Below are positions 18,535-28,247 of a stretch of 64,000 bases of DNA, piece by piece. The position numbers and the translations under genes are program-made. The notes beneath the pieces were generated by a model that saw only the letters and a list, made by a program, of their open reading frames with translations, had not been told where the DNA came from and ran no database searches. Within the stretch, counting starts at the first letter, position 1, and each line of letters opens with the position of its first letter. Source of the stretch: Candidatus Tepidiaquacellales bacterium UBA2330 (GTDB taxonomy: Bacteria > Bacteroidota > Ignavibacteria > Tepidaquicellales > Tepidaquicellaceae); the NCBI GenBank assembly GCA_002344965.1, contig DDUU01000059.1, positions 1 to 64,000 of the forward strand. Reading direction: 5' to 3'.

Positions 18535-20157
18535 TTGTTTTTTACGACAGACACAGGTAAGTTTTTTATTTCGGCTTTTGTGATATTTGTTTTTTTCACA
18601 ATATATCTCGCCATATCGGATTATTTCAGTATTGGATTACTGTCGGATGATTATCTGAACTTTATTTCAGCGCAGAACTCAACGCTGTTTCAGAAGTTTA
18701 CAAGCTCCATTCAGAATTACAGCAACTTTCACCTCAGACCTTTCTGGTTTATCTCCATTGCTAACAGCATAAACATAAATGAAATGCTCGGATTTGCTAA
18801 AAATGATTTTCTTTTTTTCCGCATAGAGAATCTTTTTTATTACTATCTCTTAATGCTTCTTATTTCATTTTTGTTTTTCAGAATTTCAAAAAATTTAGTT
18901 TACTCCGTTATTCTCCTTCTTTTCTGCCTGATGTATCCGAATAACCTAAACGACATTTGCTGGACAGTTGGGAAAGTTGACATGCTCTGCGCTATATTTA
19001 TGTTCGCAGCATTGTATACCGCTTATTCATATTGCGTAAAAAACAGTCAGTATAAAATCATGCTCTGTCTTTTGTTCTTTTTCTTTGCGCTGATGACGAA
19101 GGAAAGCTCGGTGATACTTCCTTTTATAACTCTTATTATAATATATATTTCTTTCGGGAGGGAAAAGCTACATGAAATTAAATATCTGATTTTTTTAGAA
19201 TTCTTTTTGCTGATACTTTATTTTTCCTACAGAGTAATTATACTCGGTACACAGCCGACAGAAGTGGTAACGGCATATCAGAATCCGGGTATCTTATTTA
19301 CTGTAGGAGTTGTGTTCAAAGCTTCGCTCTCTTTGCTTGTACCTTTTGATTATCTGTCTGTTCAGGATAATCTTGACACGCTCAACAGAAATTTTCTGAT
19401 ATATCTGCTTGTATCATTTGCATTTCTCGTAACTCTTCTGTTCATTTTAACGGTAACGAAAAGCATCGGAAAATTCTTTCTGATCTGTCTGATATTTCTG
19501 AGCGCAATTTTTCCCAATCTTATTGCCGGCTATTTCAGACCGCAGCTCATTCTTATTCCGTTTGTGCTTACTGTATTTACAACAGCTCTCGTTTTATACA
19601 GACTTAAATATTATTATAAGTTTTTTCTGATCACAATACTTGCGCTTCTTATAAACTGGGGAGTACTCGGCTATAAGCTTGTCAGGAACTGGAATTATTC
19701 CTACACAGTGGCTCAGAAAGTTTATGAAGAATTCAAAGTTCTTGAACTTGACGAAACAAAAAAGAACGTTATCATAGGACTTCCCTCAAGACTGAGACAG
19801 TCATACATAATGGATTATGCCATTGGTCCTTATAATTATTACAGGCATAATGATTTTGTACTGAAGGACAAATTTTTTGATCTGGTTTACACAGGAGCGC
19901 TGGATTCCGGTTCGCTTAATTCGGAGCTATCCGTAAAAATGCTGAATGAAAATGAATACGAGATCAGTACAACAGGAGAGACACAGTATTTTATGAGACT
20001 TGATGCATTTAATAACAAGTATAAGGACAGGGATTTAATATTAAAACTTTCTGCTGAAAATATATTTAACAAACCAACAAATATGTTTTTAAAATTACTT
20101 ACCGATAAGGCAAACATAATATTATACAGCGAAGGTAAATTCAGGAAACTTAACTAA
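18535..20157 (+). CDS. GT-C/GT39-like membrane protein
   Basis: A 540-residue polytopic protein. The start is TTG; a first helix (FFISAFVIFVFFTIYLAI) leads to the loop GLLSDDYLNFISAQN with an acidic pair, as in GT-C enzymes. About ten further hydrophobic segments are visible, and DICWTVGKVDMLCA lies in a later loop. The C-terminal 140 residues are soluble. The overall layout matches PMT/ArnT-like transferases, but sequence support beyond the loop motif is limited. The next gene starts directly after the stop codon, so they are co-transcribed. Confidence 0.72.
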   Translation: MFFTTDTGKFFISAFVIFVFFTIYLAISDYFSIGLLSDDYLNFISAQNSTLFQKFTSSIQNYSNFHLRPFWFISIANSININEMLGFAKNDFLFFRIENLFYYYLLMLLISFLFFRISKNLVYSVILLLFCLMYPNNLNDICWTVGKVDMLCAIFMFAALYTAYSYCVKNSQYKIMLCLLFFFFALMTKESSVILPFITLIIIYISFGREKLHEIKYLIFLEFFLLILYFSYRVIILGTQPTEVVTAYQNPGILFTVGVVFKASLSLLVPFDYLSVQDNLDTLNRNFLIYLLVSFAFLVTLLFILTVTKSIGKFFLICLIFLSAIFPNLIAGYFRPQLILIPFVLTVFTTALVLYRLKYYYKFFLITILALLINWGVLGYKLVRNWNYSYTVAQKVYEEFKVLELDETKKNVIIGLPSRLRQSYIMDYAIGPYNYYRHNDFVLKDKFFDLVYTGALDSGSLNSELSVKMLNENEYEISTTGETQYFMRLDAFNNKYKDRDLILKLSAENIFNKPTNMFLKLLTDKANIILYSEGKFRKLN

Positions 20158-21243
20158 GTGAAGCGGAGGATTTTACACATATCGCCGGACATGGGATACA
20201 ATGACGGCAGGTCTTATTATGTATATCTTCTTTTGAAATATCTTAAAAGAAACGGACATGAGGTTTTTTTATGTTCGAATAATCCGGAAGCGAAAGAAAG
20301 GATCAGTGATACAGGCGCGGAGTTTTTTTTAATGAAAGAGCTGGGAGATAAAAAAAAGTTACTGAAGGGAAAATCCGTTTTAACGGATTTTGTTGAGAAG
20401 AAACGGATAGAAGTTATTCACAGCCATCACAGATTCTCAGAATTTATTGCGAATTCGGTCAGGAAAAAAACTGGCGTGAAAACCGTATTTACCGCATTGA
20501 GCATTGTTGACAAAAGATATTTTATAGAATACAGATCAGACAGACTTATTGCTGTCAGTAATTCAGTAAAAAAAATGCTTATAAATAAATTCGGAGTTGA
20601 CGGAAATAAAATACATTTAATACCAAATTTTACTGATACTGAGGAATTGACAGATAAAATACCATTAACTGAAGATGTAAAAAAATATTTATCGGAAATC
20701 TCTCAAAGGAGAAAAGTTGGTTTTAAAATTATTCTTACTGTCGGAAGATTTCATAAAGATAAAGATCAGATTACATTGCTCAAAGCTTCAGAGAGTTTTA
20801 AGGACAATAAGTTTTACTTTGTTTTTATAGGCAGCGGAGAACTTTATTCTCTATACTCGGAATTCATTAAAGAAAAATCAATAAACGCCATTCTCATCCC
20901 GTCTCAGAAAGATTTAAGACCGTTTTACGAAGCAGCGGATATTTGCGTATTGTGTTCATTGACAGAACCGCTTTCCGGTTTTTTGCTGCAAAGCGGTTTA
21001 TTCAGTAAACCTTTCATCGGTTCGGATGCTGAAGGGATTCTGGAAGTGGTCAGAAACAATGATAACGGTTTAATATTTAAAAGAGGAGACAGCGCTGAAC
21101 TTAAAAACAAAATTTTTATGTTATCTGAGGACAGTAATTTATCAGGGCTTCTTTCTGCTAAACTCCACGAAGATGTTATGAAAAGTTTTACGGAAAAAAC
21201 CGTCATGCCTCAGATTGAAGAGATATACAGTTCATTATCCTGA
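20158..21243 (+). CDS. Glycosyltransferase family 4 with altered EX7E motif
   Basis: A 361-residue GT-B enzyme starting at GTG immediately after the previous stop. The N-terminal HISPDMGYNDGRSYYVYLLL and HSHHRFSEFIANSV are typical of GT4. In the donor site TEPLSGFLLQSGLFSKPFI the first glutamate is E270, but the position of the second is Q278. The second glutamate normally contacts the sugar-nucleotide ribose, so donor binding may differ or activity may be reduced. The rest of the domain (GSDAEGILEVVRNNDNG) looks intact. Confidence 0.82.
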   Translation: MKRRILHISPDMGYNDGRSYYVYLLLKYLKRNGHEVFLCSNNPEAKERISDTGAEFFLMKELGDKKKLLKGKSVLTDFVEKKRIEVIHSHHRFSEFIANSVRKKTGVKTVFTALSIVDKRYFIEYRSDRLIAVSNSVKKMLINKFGVDGNKIHLIPNFTDTEELTDKIPLTEDVKKYLSEISQRRKVGFKIILTVGRFHKDKDQITLLKASESFKDNKFYFVFIGSGELYSLYSEFIKEKSINAILIPSQKDLRPFYEAADICVLCSLTEPLSGFLLQSGLFSKPFIGSDAEGILEVVRNNDNGLIFKRGDSAELKNKIFMLSEDSNLSGLLSAKLHEDVMKSFTEKTVMPQIEEIYSSLS

Positions 21244-21278
21244 TCTGTTTTTTAATTTTTCAATAAATTTCACTGGGT

Positions 21279-22007
21279 ATTAATAATAAATTTAAAATAT
21301 TCGGCGTCAGCGTAAACAATATTAATTACCGTGACTTGTCCTCCGCTGTTAATGATGCTATATCTTCCTGCAGGAAAATAACCATTGCATACGCAAATGC
21401 AGATACTCTGAATAAAATTTATGAAGACAGATCTCTTGTTAATATTTATGATAACATCGATATAATACATCCTGACGGAATCGGAGTATTCCTCGCATCA
21501 AAATATCTTTATAAGGAAAATGGAATGAAAGAAAGATTTGCGGGTTCTGATTTTTATGAAATACTTACAGCCGAATCAATTAAAAAAAACCGCTCTTTCT
21601 TTTTTTTCGGACATACGGTCAAAGAACTTGAAAAAATACAAAGCCGTTTCCCGGATTTGAAAATTAACGGCTTACATGAAGGATATAACTTTTCAGATGA
21701 AACGGTGATTGAAAAGATAAACAAAGCAGGCGCGGATATTTTAATTATCGGACTCAGCTGTCCGATTCAGGAGAAATGGATCTCCGCCAATAAAGAGAAA
21801 CTCAGCTGCAGTGTTATACTTGCCGTTGGAGACGGAATAAAGGTTTTTTCCGGTGATAAAATAAGAGGACCGTCATTCATCCGGAAAATCGGCTTTGAAT
21901 GGCTTGTAAGAATGCTTGCCGAACCGGGAAAAAATTTCAGCCGGTATTTTTTCGGGATTCCGCTCTTTATTATCAGAACAATTTCCAACGGTAAAACTAT
22001 TATTTAA
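21279..22007 (+). CDS. WecG/TagA/CpsF-type glycosyltransferase (GT26), second copy
   Basis: The first standard start is TTG at 21336, but the frame is open upstream and encodes NNKFKIFGVSVNNINYRDL, which matches the N-terminus of the family and of the first copy. The likely start is therefore near 21273-21279, at an ATT (21279) or a CTG (21273), giving about 242 residues. Family marks are IAYANADTLNKIYED, HPDGIGVFLASKYL, FFFGHTVKELEK and LIIGLSCPIQEKWI. In the last motif the lysine usual before Gln-Glu is Ile. The end FEWLVRMLAEPGKNFSRYFF is basic and aromatic, for membrane contact. It would add a second sugar to an undecaprenyl-linked sugar. Confidence 0.82.
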   Translation: MNNKFKIFGVSVNNINYRDLSSAVNDAISSCRKITIAYANADTLNKIYEDRSLVNIYDNIDIIHPDGIGVFLASKYLYKENGMKERFAGSDFYEILTAESIKKNRSFFFFGHTVKELEKIQSRFPDLKINGLHEGYNFSDETVIEKINKAGADILIIGLSCPIQEKWISANKEKLSCSVILAVGDGIKVFSGDKIRGPSFIRKIGFEWLVRMLAEPGKNFSRYFFGIPLFIIRTISNGKTII

Positions 22008-22432
22008 CTGAAATTATATTTGAATTATTGTATATTGTTACTTCAATTTACCTGATTCAAATAAGGATTTTATGTAAAAGGTTAATGTTTTTACTTATAA
22101 AATCCTTAACCGGACTATAAGTAAATTTTTCATTTTGTTCTTATTATTTTGATCTCAGTAACCATTTTTAATGACAAATTTTTTCAGGATTTCACTGTTA
22201 AAGTCTTTTCCTTTGTGTATAATTAAAATAATGCCGCTAATAACTTTATCGGATATACAAACTTTATAAGTATTTAAATAACATAATACTAAAAATTTCA
22301 TACAGAAGCGGTGAAAGCGCCTGATGCAGAGGTTGTATCCAGTCAGCCGGAAAATCTGATTTATTTATAATTTTGAATAAAACTGTTTTTAACAGGAAGA
22401 TTGAATAAATATTTAAAAATAAACATAGTTTT
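22008..22432. other. Non-coding spacer, 425 bases
   Basis: No open frame here reads like a gene. The spacer has one long hairpin (22062-22108) and is otherwise AT-rich. It separates the first glycan run from the methyltransferase and peptidase genes, so a transcription end and a new start are both expected here. A TAGTTTTG that abuts the GTG at 22433 is too close to serve that start. Confidence 0.5.
22062..22108. repeat. 12-bp perfect inverted repeat (hairpin)
   Basis: TAAGGATTTTAT (22062-22073) pairs perfectly with ATAAAATCCTTA (22097-22108). Inside, GTAAAA and TTTTAC can extend the stem after a short bulge. It lies 54 bases after the stop of the WecG-like gene. There is no T tract directly after it, so it is not a classic intrinsic terminator, but it may protect or end the transcript. 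Confidence 0.55.
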
Positions 22433-23281
22433 GTGAGAGAGGTTAGCTGTTATTCATGTAAGTCAGATAATTATTTTGAATGGGGAGCAGAGAATGGATT
22501 TAAAATGGTCAAATGCACTAATTGCGGATTGCTTTATGTAAATCCTGTTCCGGATGAAGAAGAAATAGATCTTGCGGTAAAGACGGGTATGCATAAAGGC
22601 GAGACCGTACTAAACGTAGTAAATAGTTTTAGCGATCAGAAGATTAATGATTATCTTGAAAAGTTACCTTTGATCTATGATAAGAATTCTTTCGGCAGCA
22701 CATTCAGCTGGCTTGATATTGGCTGCGGTTACGGAGAGTTTATAATTGCTTTAAAAAGTTTTGCAGGAGGCAGCGGGATTTACAAAGGCATTGAACCCAA
22801 CGAAATTAAAAAGAACTTTGCCGTAAGTAAAGGTCTTGATGTGGATTTTACCGACATAAAAAATTTTCCTGATGATCATTTTGATTTTGTATCTATGCTT
22901 AATGTTTATTCTCATCTGCCTGATCCCGGAATATTTTTTAAGGAAATAAGAAGAATATTAAAGAAGGACGGTGAAATTCTTATTCAGACAGGTGATGCAG
23001 CGGATCTGAACAGGCAGGATTTCCCGCATACTTTGTATCTACCTGATCATTTAAGCTTTGCATCAGAAAACATTATAAGAAGACTTTTAGAAAATTCAGG
23101 TTACAGCGGTATTTCTGTCAGAAGATTTCACAATCCGGGTTATCCGGTAATGCCCGCCGGATTAAAAATAAAGAAACAGTTATTTGAAATCTTAAGAAGC
23201 ATAAAGAGAAGTGATCACAAAAAAAGAAATTATTTTATTAATACGGACAGGGATATGTGGATCAGAGCCCGAAAAGTCTAA
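22433..23281 (+). CDS. Class I SAM methyltransferase with N-terminal zinc ribbon
   Basis: A 282-residue protein. The first 40 residues hold two CxxC pairs (CYSCKSDNYFEW and CTNCGLLYVNPVP), a zinc ribbon common in sugar methyltransferases. Motif I is SWLDIGCGYGEFIIAL (about residue 95), IEPNE supplies the acidic turn, and HFDFVSMLNVYSHLPDPG is motif IV and onwards. The start is GTG. It sits alone between two spacers, next to the peptidase gene. Methylation of a glycan residue is likely from context; the target is unknown. Confidence 0.85.
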   Translation: MREVSCYSCKSDNYFEWGAENGFKMVKCTNCGLLYVNPVPDEEEIDLAVKTGMHKGETVLNVVNSFSDQKINDYLEKLPLIYDKNSFGSTFSWLDIGCGYGEFIIALKSFAGGSGIYKGIEPNEIKKNFAVSKGLDVDFTDIKNFPDDHFDFVSMLNVYSHLPDPGIFFKEIRRILKKDGEILIQTGDAADLNRQDFPHTLYLPDHLSFASENIIRRLLENSGYSGISVRRFHNPGYPVMPAGLKIKKQLFEILRSIKRSDHKKRNYFINTDRDMWIRARKV

Positions 23282-23385
23282 ACCATCATTTTTATTCTGA
23301 TATTTAAAACTTGAAATATTTTAAAACAAAAAATCATGTATGAATAAAGGATACAATTTTTTTTAATTATTATCCTAAACAATTT

Positions 23386-26300
23386 ATGATTAAGATATTA
23401 ATTTCACTGTTATTGTTTATTATTTCAGTGAACAATTTATATTCACAGAATTTTAACTGGATAACTCCCAATAAGACATATCTTAAGCTTTACATTATTG
23501 AAGACGGCGTTTACAGAATTGAAAAATCCGACTTCACAAATAACGGTGTAAATACTTCAGGTATCGATCCGAGAACAGTAAAAGTCCTTTACAAAGGAAA
23601 TCAGATCCCGGTTTTTTTCCGGGGCGAATCCGACGGAACATTTGACGTTGCGGACTATCTTGATTTTTACGGCGTAAGAAATTACGGAGGACTTACAAAA
23701 CATTATAACGGCTATTCTAATACAGTTGAGTATATTACCGATGAAAAATACAGCAATTATTCAGATACAAACGCTTACTGGATAGACTGGGGCGGTAATA
23801 ACGGACAGAGAATGGAGGTTTCAAATTTTGTTTCTCCTTTGAATTACCCTGATAACTTTTCCATGCAGGCGGTTCATTTTGAAAAGGATGTTATATATTA
23901 TCTCGGCGAAACAGTTAATTCAAATACTGACTTCAGATATTTCAGTAATGAAAAAGTTGCTGGCGAAAGCTGGTTCTGGAAAGTCATGGGCACTAATGAC
24001 GTTCATACGGAAAGTTTTAATCCTGTAAATGTTACAAGCGCTCAAAACTGTGAACTCAGGCTGCTGCTGTTTCCGATTTCCTATAATATTCAGGCAAGCA
24101 ATGAACACAGAGTAGAGGTGAGAATTAACAACAATCTCATTGGTACGCTGATCTCAGACAGTCTTAGAAGAATGGATACAACTTTATATTTTTCTCCTTC
24201 CTTACTTAACAGCAATGTAAACAATGATATTTCTCTTACATATACACCTGTTACCGGCAATTTTTTTCAGCCGAGAATTCATCTTGACTTTTTTGAGCTA
24301 AAATACCCCAAGGCATTCAGCTTTGTAAATAATTTTACTAATATTAAATTCAGCGGGTCAGATACGACTTCCAGAAAAATTACAGTCAACGGAGTGTTAT
24401 CCTCAAATCCGTTAAGCATATATGATGTTACTAACGGAATTAAAATTGAAAATCAGTCTTTCAGTCAGAATACGCTGACTTTTTCCGGAAAGAGCAATGC
24501 AGAATTTGAAATTGCAAATACAAATATTTCTAAGAAACCAATCCGTATTGAGAACAGACAGGTTAAAAACCTGACCTCTTCATCCAACGGAGCTGATTAC
24601 TTAATTGTCTATCACAGATTATTCGAGTCACAGGCGGAGCAGTTGAAAAATCACAGACAGAGCTTTAATAATTTCAGAGTTTTTAATGCTGAGATAAAAG
24701 ATATATATGATATTTTCAATTACGGAATAGAAGATCCGTCGGCAATCAGAAATTTTATTAACTATGCAGTCTCTAACTGGACAGGTCCTTCGGTAAAGTT
24801 TGTTAATCTTTTCGGCAGAGCTTCTCTTGATCCGAAAAAGAACAGTCCGGGTTCAGTCTATTATCAGAATTTTGTGCCGAGTTACGGTAACCCGCCTACC
24901 GACGGTTATTTCGTTAATTTTAATTTCGGGACTTTCACTTATTATCATCAGATATCAGTAGGAAGACTTCCCGTTTATACAGCTGCCGAAGCGCAGAATG
25001 TTGTTGACAAAATAATTACTTATGATCTTCAGCCGCCGGAAAAGTGGTGGAAAAATTATATTGCAATAACCGGCGGCGGCAACAGATCCGAGCAGCTTAA
25101 TTTTCAGGCTAAGTCAGAAAATTTTATAAATAATTATTTTAAACCCGCTCCGGCTTCTATGAACATTTCCAGAATTTACAGAAATGATTCGTCAGGTTAT
25201 GTTACCTATAATTATAAGGACTCAATTAAAAAAGAATTTGACCGCGGATCTATGATTGTGAATTTTATCGGACATGCCGCAGCGCAGGACTGGGAAATCG
25301 GACTTGAAGATCCTTCAACTCTTGATAACGGAAACAAACAGCCTTTGGTCCTGAGCTTTACATGTTTTACCGGTCAAAACTCCGAGACTAACCGGAGATC
25401 ATTCGGTGAAGAATTTATTCTCGAACCAGGTAAACTGGCGATTGGCTTTGTCGGAACAACAGGATGGAGTTTTTCAGGTGTCGGCGATTCTTATAATGAC
25501 AGACTGATAAAAAGATTTGCAAAAGACAGTGTTAGATTTATCGGCGACCTTATGTCTTATGCTTCGCAGCAGATAGCACAGGATTCTTCAAGCTTTGCGG
25601 CAAGAAATACAATAAATTGTTTTAACCTTTTAGGAGATCCCGCATCACAGCTTCTGATGAAACCCAAACCGGAATTTGACATCAGACAAAATGATTATTC
25701 CCTATCAAATAACTATCCGGCTATCGGAGAGAATGTTAAACTCAGAATTTTCCCTAAAAATCTCGGCACATTCGCCGACTCTGTCAGAATAAGATTTAAA
25801 ATTAAAAAGGACGGAGCGCTGTCCCAATCGAAAGATACAGTATTCAGATTTTTTGGATATATTGATACAATAGATCATTTTTTTAAGATCGATACTATCG
25901 GAAATTATAACATGACTGTAATTATGGATCCCAATAAATTTTATCAGCAGAAATTTTATGATAATGATTCCATAACTTTTCCCCTTACTTTAAGAAATGT
26001 ATCTTACGTTCAGATCAAACCACTCGATAACGGCGTAGTAACTTCACAGAATTTTAAATTTACCGGACTCAATCCTAATATTGACTACAGGTCAAACAGT
26101 ATTAAAATTATTCTTCAGATCGATACGTCAGAATTATTTAATTCTTCTGCGCTACAGACATATAATAATTCAGCTATATCCGGCGTCAGTTCTTCATTTA
26201 ATGTAAATCTGCCGGTTATAAATCTTAACACATTATACTATCTGAGGACTAATGCTGTTATAAACTCTGACAGCTCCGGCTGGTCTGAAATTACAAACAT

Positions 26301-28227
26301 TATTTACAATCCCAATATATCCGAAAATCTTGACGGTAATACGGATTCGGCTTATACTGTTTATAAATTTGATCAGCGGCAGTTTGATGAATCCTCATTA
26401 TCAAATCTTGTCTATGATAACGGCGGATTCAGACTTGATGATTTTAAAGGTAATCTATTTATCAGGTCATGGGGAAGTAATGGCTTTGAATCTTCTTTCT
26501 TTACAATAAATGATTTTAATTATTACAGCGACGGCGGTTTTAACAGAGGTCTCAATCTTGCCAAAGTTAAAAAACTTACCGGCGTACCCTCGGAAATAAA
26601 AAGCTTTATGTTTACTTCTCCTCAGTCTTCCGATTCAGTTTTAAATTTTCTGAATACTTTTGACTCAACTGATTATCTGCTCGGTTATAATGCTTCCTAT
26701 GTCGCAGACTCGGACAGCCTTAGAAGTGATGCTATTGCAAAGTTTCTCGAATTCGGAAGTCAGCATATTGATTCCATCAGAATAGGATTTTTTGATACAT
26801 GGGCGTTCTTTGGCTTCCTCGGCGCGGATCAGTCTGAAGTTTGTGAAAATTATCATACATTCTTTTCAAATTTTAACTGGGAACCGCAGGAATGTCAGAT
26901 AAATCCTTATTTCATTCTTCCCGAAGGTTATTTAGTTCAGGAATTCGGAACCTCAGACAAATGGAAAGAATATTCATGGGAGCAAACCTTACTTCCGAAC
27001 AATAATATTGACCTCGACATTTACGGAATTAATGCTGACAATAATCCGGTATTGCTCGGTTCAGGAATTTCCGGTAATTCTGCGGTATTACTTGACACGA
27101 TTGATGCGATGACTTATCCGAAATTAAGACTTGTAAATAATCTTACAATAGATACCGTGTCAGGACTAGAATCACCTGTTTTCAGATCAGCTAAAATTAA
27201 ATATGTGCCGCCTGCTGAGATAACTCCTGATAATTACTCATTCACCGGAAGCGATACTACAGTGCAAGAAGGCGACAGCGTTGAATTTTCCGTGAATTAT
27301 TACAGCATAGGGTTCAGGGATATTCAGAATTATATTAATAACTGGTATATCATCAGGCAAGGACAGAACATTTATCTCAAAACGGATACAATCAATTCTC
27401 CGCTTCGGATCGACAGTATGAGAACATCCTCAGTCAGATTTTCAACTGCCGGACTCCGTGACATAAAACTTGAAAGCGATACGGTTGATCTTTATTTTGA
27501 ATCAATTGTGCTTGGTGATTACAATGAATTATTTACTTACAACAATAAGGCGATCACAAAATTTATAATACAGGGAGATTCGATAAATCCGGTTATCGAT
27601 GTTACATATGACGGAATAAAGATAGCTAACGGTGATTACGTTCAGTCCACTCCTACTATTAAGCTTGAATTCCTAGATGACAGCAGAATGGTTATCAGCG
27701 ATACATCCAATGTAAAAGTATTTCTCAACAATAAATATGTACCTTATTTTATCAACGGAATTCAGAATCCGTTGATTGAAATAATTTTTCCGGACAATAA
27801 TTTTTTACAGGCGACTGTAATTTATAAGCCTGTGTTGAGCGAAGGTATTCATAAATTCAGATTTATGGCTACGGATAATTCAGGTAATATTGCCGACTCG
27901 ATTGTTAATTCTGTTGTAGTTGAAAATGATCTCAGAATAGCTCAGATGGCAAACTATCCTAATCCGATGGGCACTGAAACAAATTTTATGTTTATGCTTT
28001 CAGGTGAGATTCCTCCCACATCATGTAAAGTGAAGATCTATACTGTAGCGGGAAAACTGATAAAAGAAATCAAAGCGCCGGCAGTAATCGGTTATAATTC
28101 AATATACTGGGACGGAAAAGATGAAGACGGAGACTTTATTGCAAACGGAACTTATCTGTACAAATTTATTCTTGAGGGTAATTCCCAGGTGGAAACTTCT
28201 ATTCAGAAACTTGCAGTGCTGAGATAA
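23386..28227 (+). CDS. C25 (gingipain/PorU-like) cysteine peptidase with type IX-type C-terminal domain
   Basis: A 1613-residue exported protein. A signal peptide (ILISLLLFIISVNNLYSQ) leads to a PorU-like N-terminal region (LYIIEDGVYRIEKSDF). The C25 catalytic domain covers about residues 390-770, with the histidine H630 in NFIGHAAAQDWEIG and the cysteine C660 in LSFTCFTGQNS. Long beta-rich regions follow. The last 95 residues form a FlgD-like/type IX sorting domain (NYPNPMGTETNFMF, VKIYTVAGKLIKEI, GTYLYKFIL). Size and layout suit the PorU2-like group rather than classic PorU, which is shorter and lacks this tail. In PorU, a C25 enzyme trims secreted cargo and joins it to surface lipopolysaccharide. 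It lies 20 bases before the Wzm gene. Confidence 0.85.
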   Translation: MIKILISLLLFIISVNNLYSQNFNWITPNKTYLKLYIIEDGVYRIEKSDFTNNGVNTSGIDPRTVKVLYKGNQIPVFFRGESDGTFDVADYLDFYGVRNYGGLTKHYNGYSNTVEYITDEKYSNYSDTNAYWIDWGGNNGQRMEVSNFVSPLNYPDNFSMQAVHFEKDVIYYLGETVNSNTDFRYFSNEKVAGESWFWKVMGTNDVHTESFNPVNVTSAQNCELRLLLFPISYNIQASNEHRVEVRINNNLIGTLISDSLRRMDTTLYFSPSLLNSNVNNDISLTYTPVTGNFFQPRIHLDFFELKYPKAFSFVNNFTNIKFSGSDTTSRKITVNGVLSSNPLSIYDVTNGIKIENQSFSQNTLTFSGKSNAEFEIANTNISKKPIRIENRQVKNLTSSSNGADYLIVYHRLFESQAEQLKNHRQSFNNFRVFNAEIKDIYDIFNYGIEDPSAIRNFINYAVSNWTGPSVKFVNLFGRASLDPKKNSPGSVYYQNFVPSYGNPPTDGYFVNFNFGTFTYYHQISVGRLPVYTAAEAQNVVDKIITYDLQPPEKWWKNYIAITGGGNRSEQLNFQAKSENFINNYFKPAPASMNISRIYRNDSSGYVTYNYKDSIKKEFDRGSMIVNFIGHAAAQDWEIGLEDPSTLDNGNKQPLVLSFTCFTGQNSETNRRSFGEEFILEPGKLAIGFVGTTGWSFSGVGDSYNDRLIKRFAKDSVRFIGDLMSYASQQIAQDSSSFAARNTINCFNLLGDPASQLLMKPKPEFDIRQNDYSLSNNYPAIGENVKLRIFPKNLGTFADSVRIRFKIKKDGALSQSKDTVFRFFGYIDTIDHFFKIDTIGNYNMTVIMDPNKFYQQKFYDNDSITFPLTLRNVSYVQIKPLDNGVVTSQNFKFTGLNPNIDYRSNSIKIILQIDTSELFNSSALQTYNNSAISGVSSSFNVNLPVINLNTLYYLRTNAVINSDSSGWSEITNIIYNPNISENLDGNTDSAYTVYKFDQRQFDESSLSNLVYDNGGFRLDDFKGNLFIRSWGSNGFESSFFTINDFNYYSDGGFNRGLNLAKVKKLTGVPSEIKSFMFTSPQSSDSVLNFLNTFDSTDYLLGYNASYVADSDSLRSDAIAKFLEFGSQHIDSIRIGFFDTWAFFGFLGADQSEVCENYHTFFSNFNWEPQECQINPYFILPEGYLVQEFGTSDKWKEYSWEQTLLPNNNIDLDIYGINADNNPVLLGSGISGNSAVLLDTIDAMTYPKLRLVNNLTIDTVSGLESPVFRSAKIKYVPPAEITPDNYSFTGSDTTVQEGDSVEFSVNYYSIGFRDIQNYINNWYIIRQGQNIYLKTDTINSPLRIDSMRTSSVRFSTAGLRDIKLESDTVDLYFESIVLGDYNELFTYNNKAITKFIIQGDSINPVIDVTYDGIKIANGDYVQSTPTIKLEFLDDSRMVISDTSNVKVFLNNKYVPYFINGIQNPLIEIIFPDNNFLQATVIYKPVLSEGIHKFRFMATDNSGNIADSIVNSVVVENDLRIAQMANYPNPMGTETNFMFMLSGEIPPTSCKVKIYTVAGKLIKEIKAPAVIGYNSIYWDGKDEDGDFIANGTYLYKFILEGNSQVETSIQKLAVLR

Positions 28228-28247
28228 TAATATTAAAAAACTTTATA

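Noticed and set aside
22426..22433. TAGTTTTG as a promoter box for the methyltransferase at 22433
   Set aside because: It touches the GTG start, so transcription would begin inside the gene.
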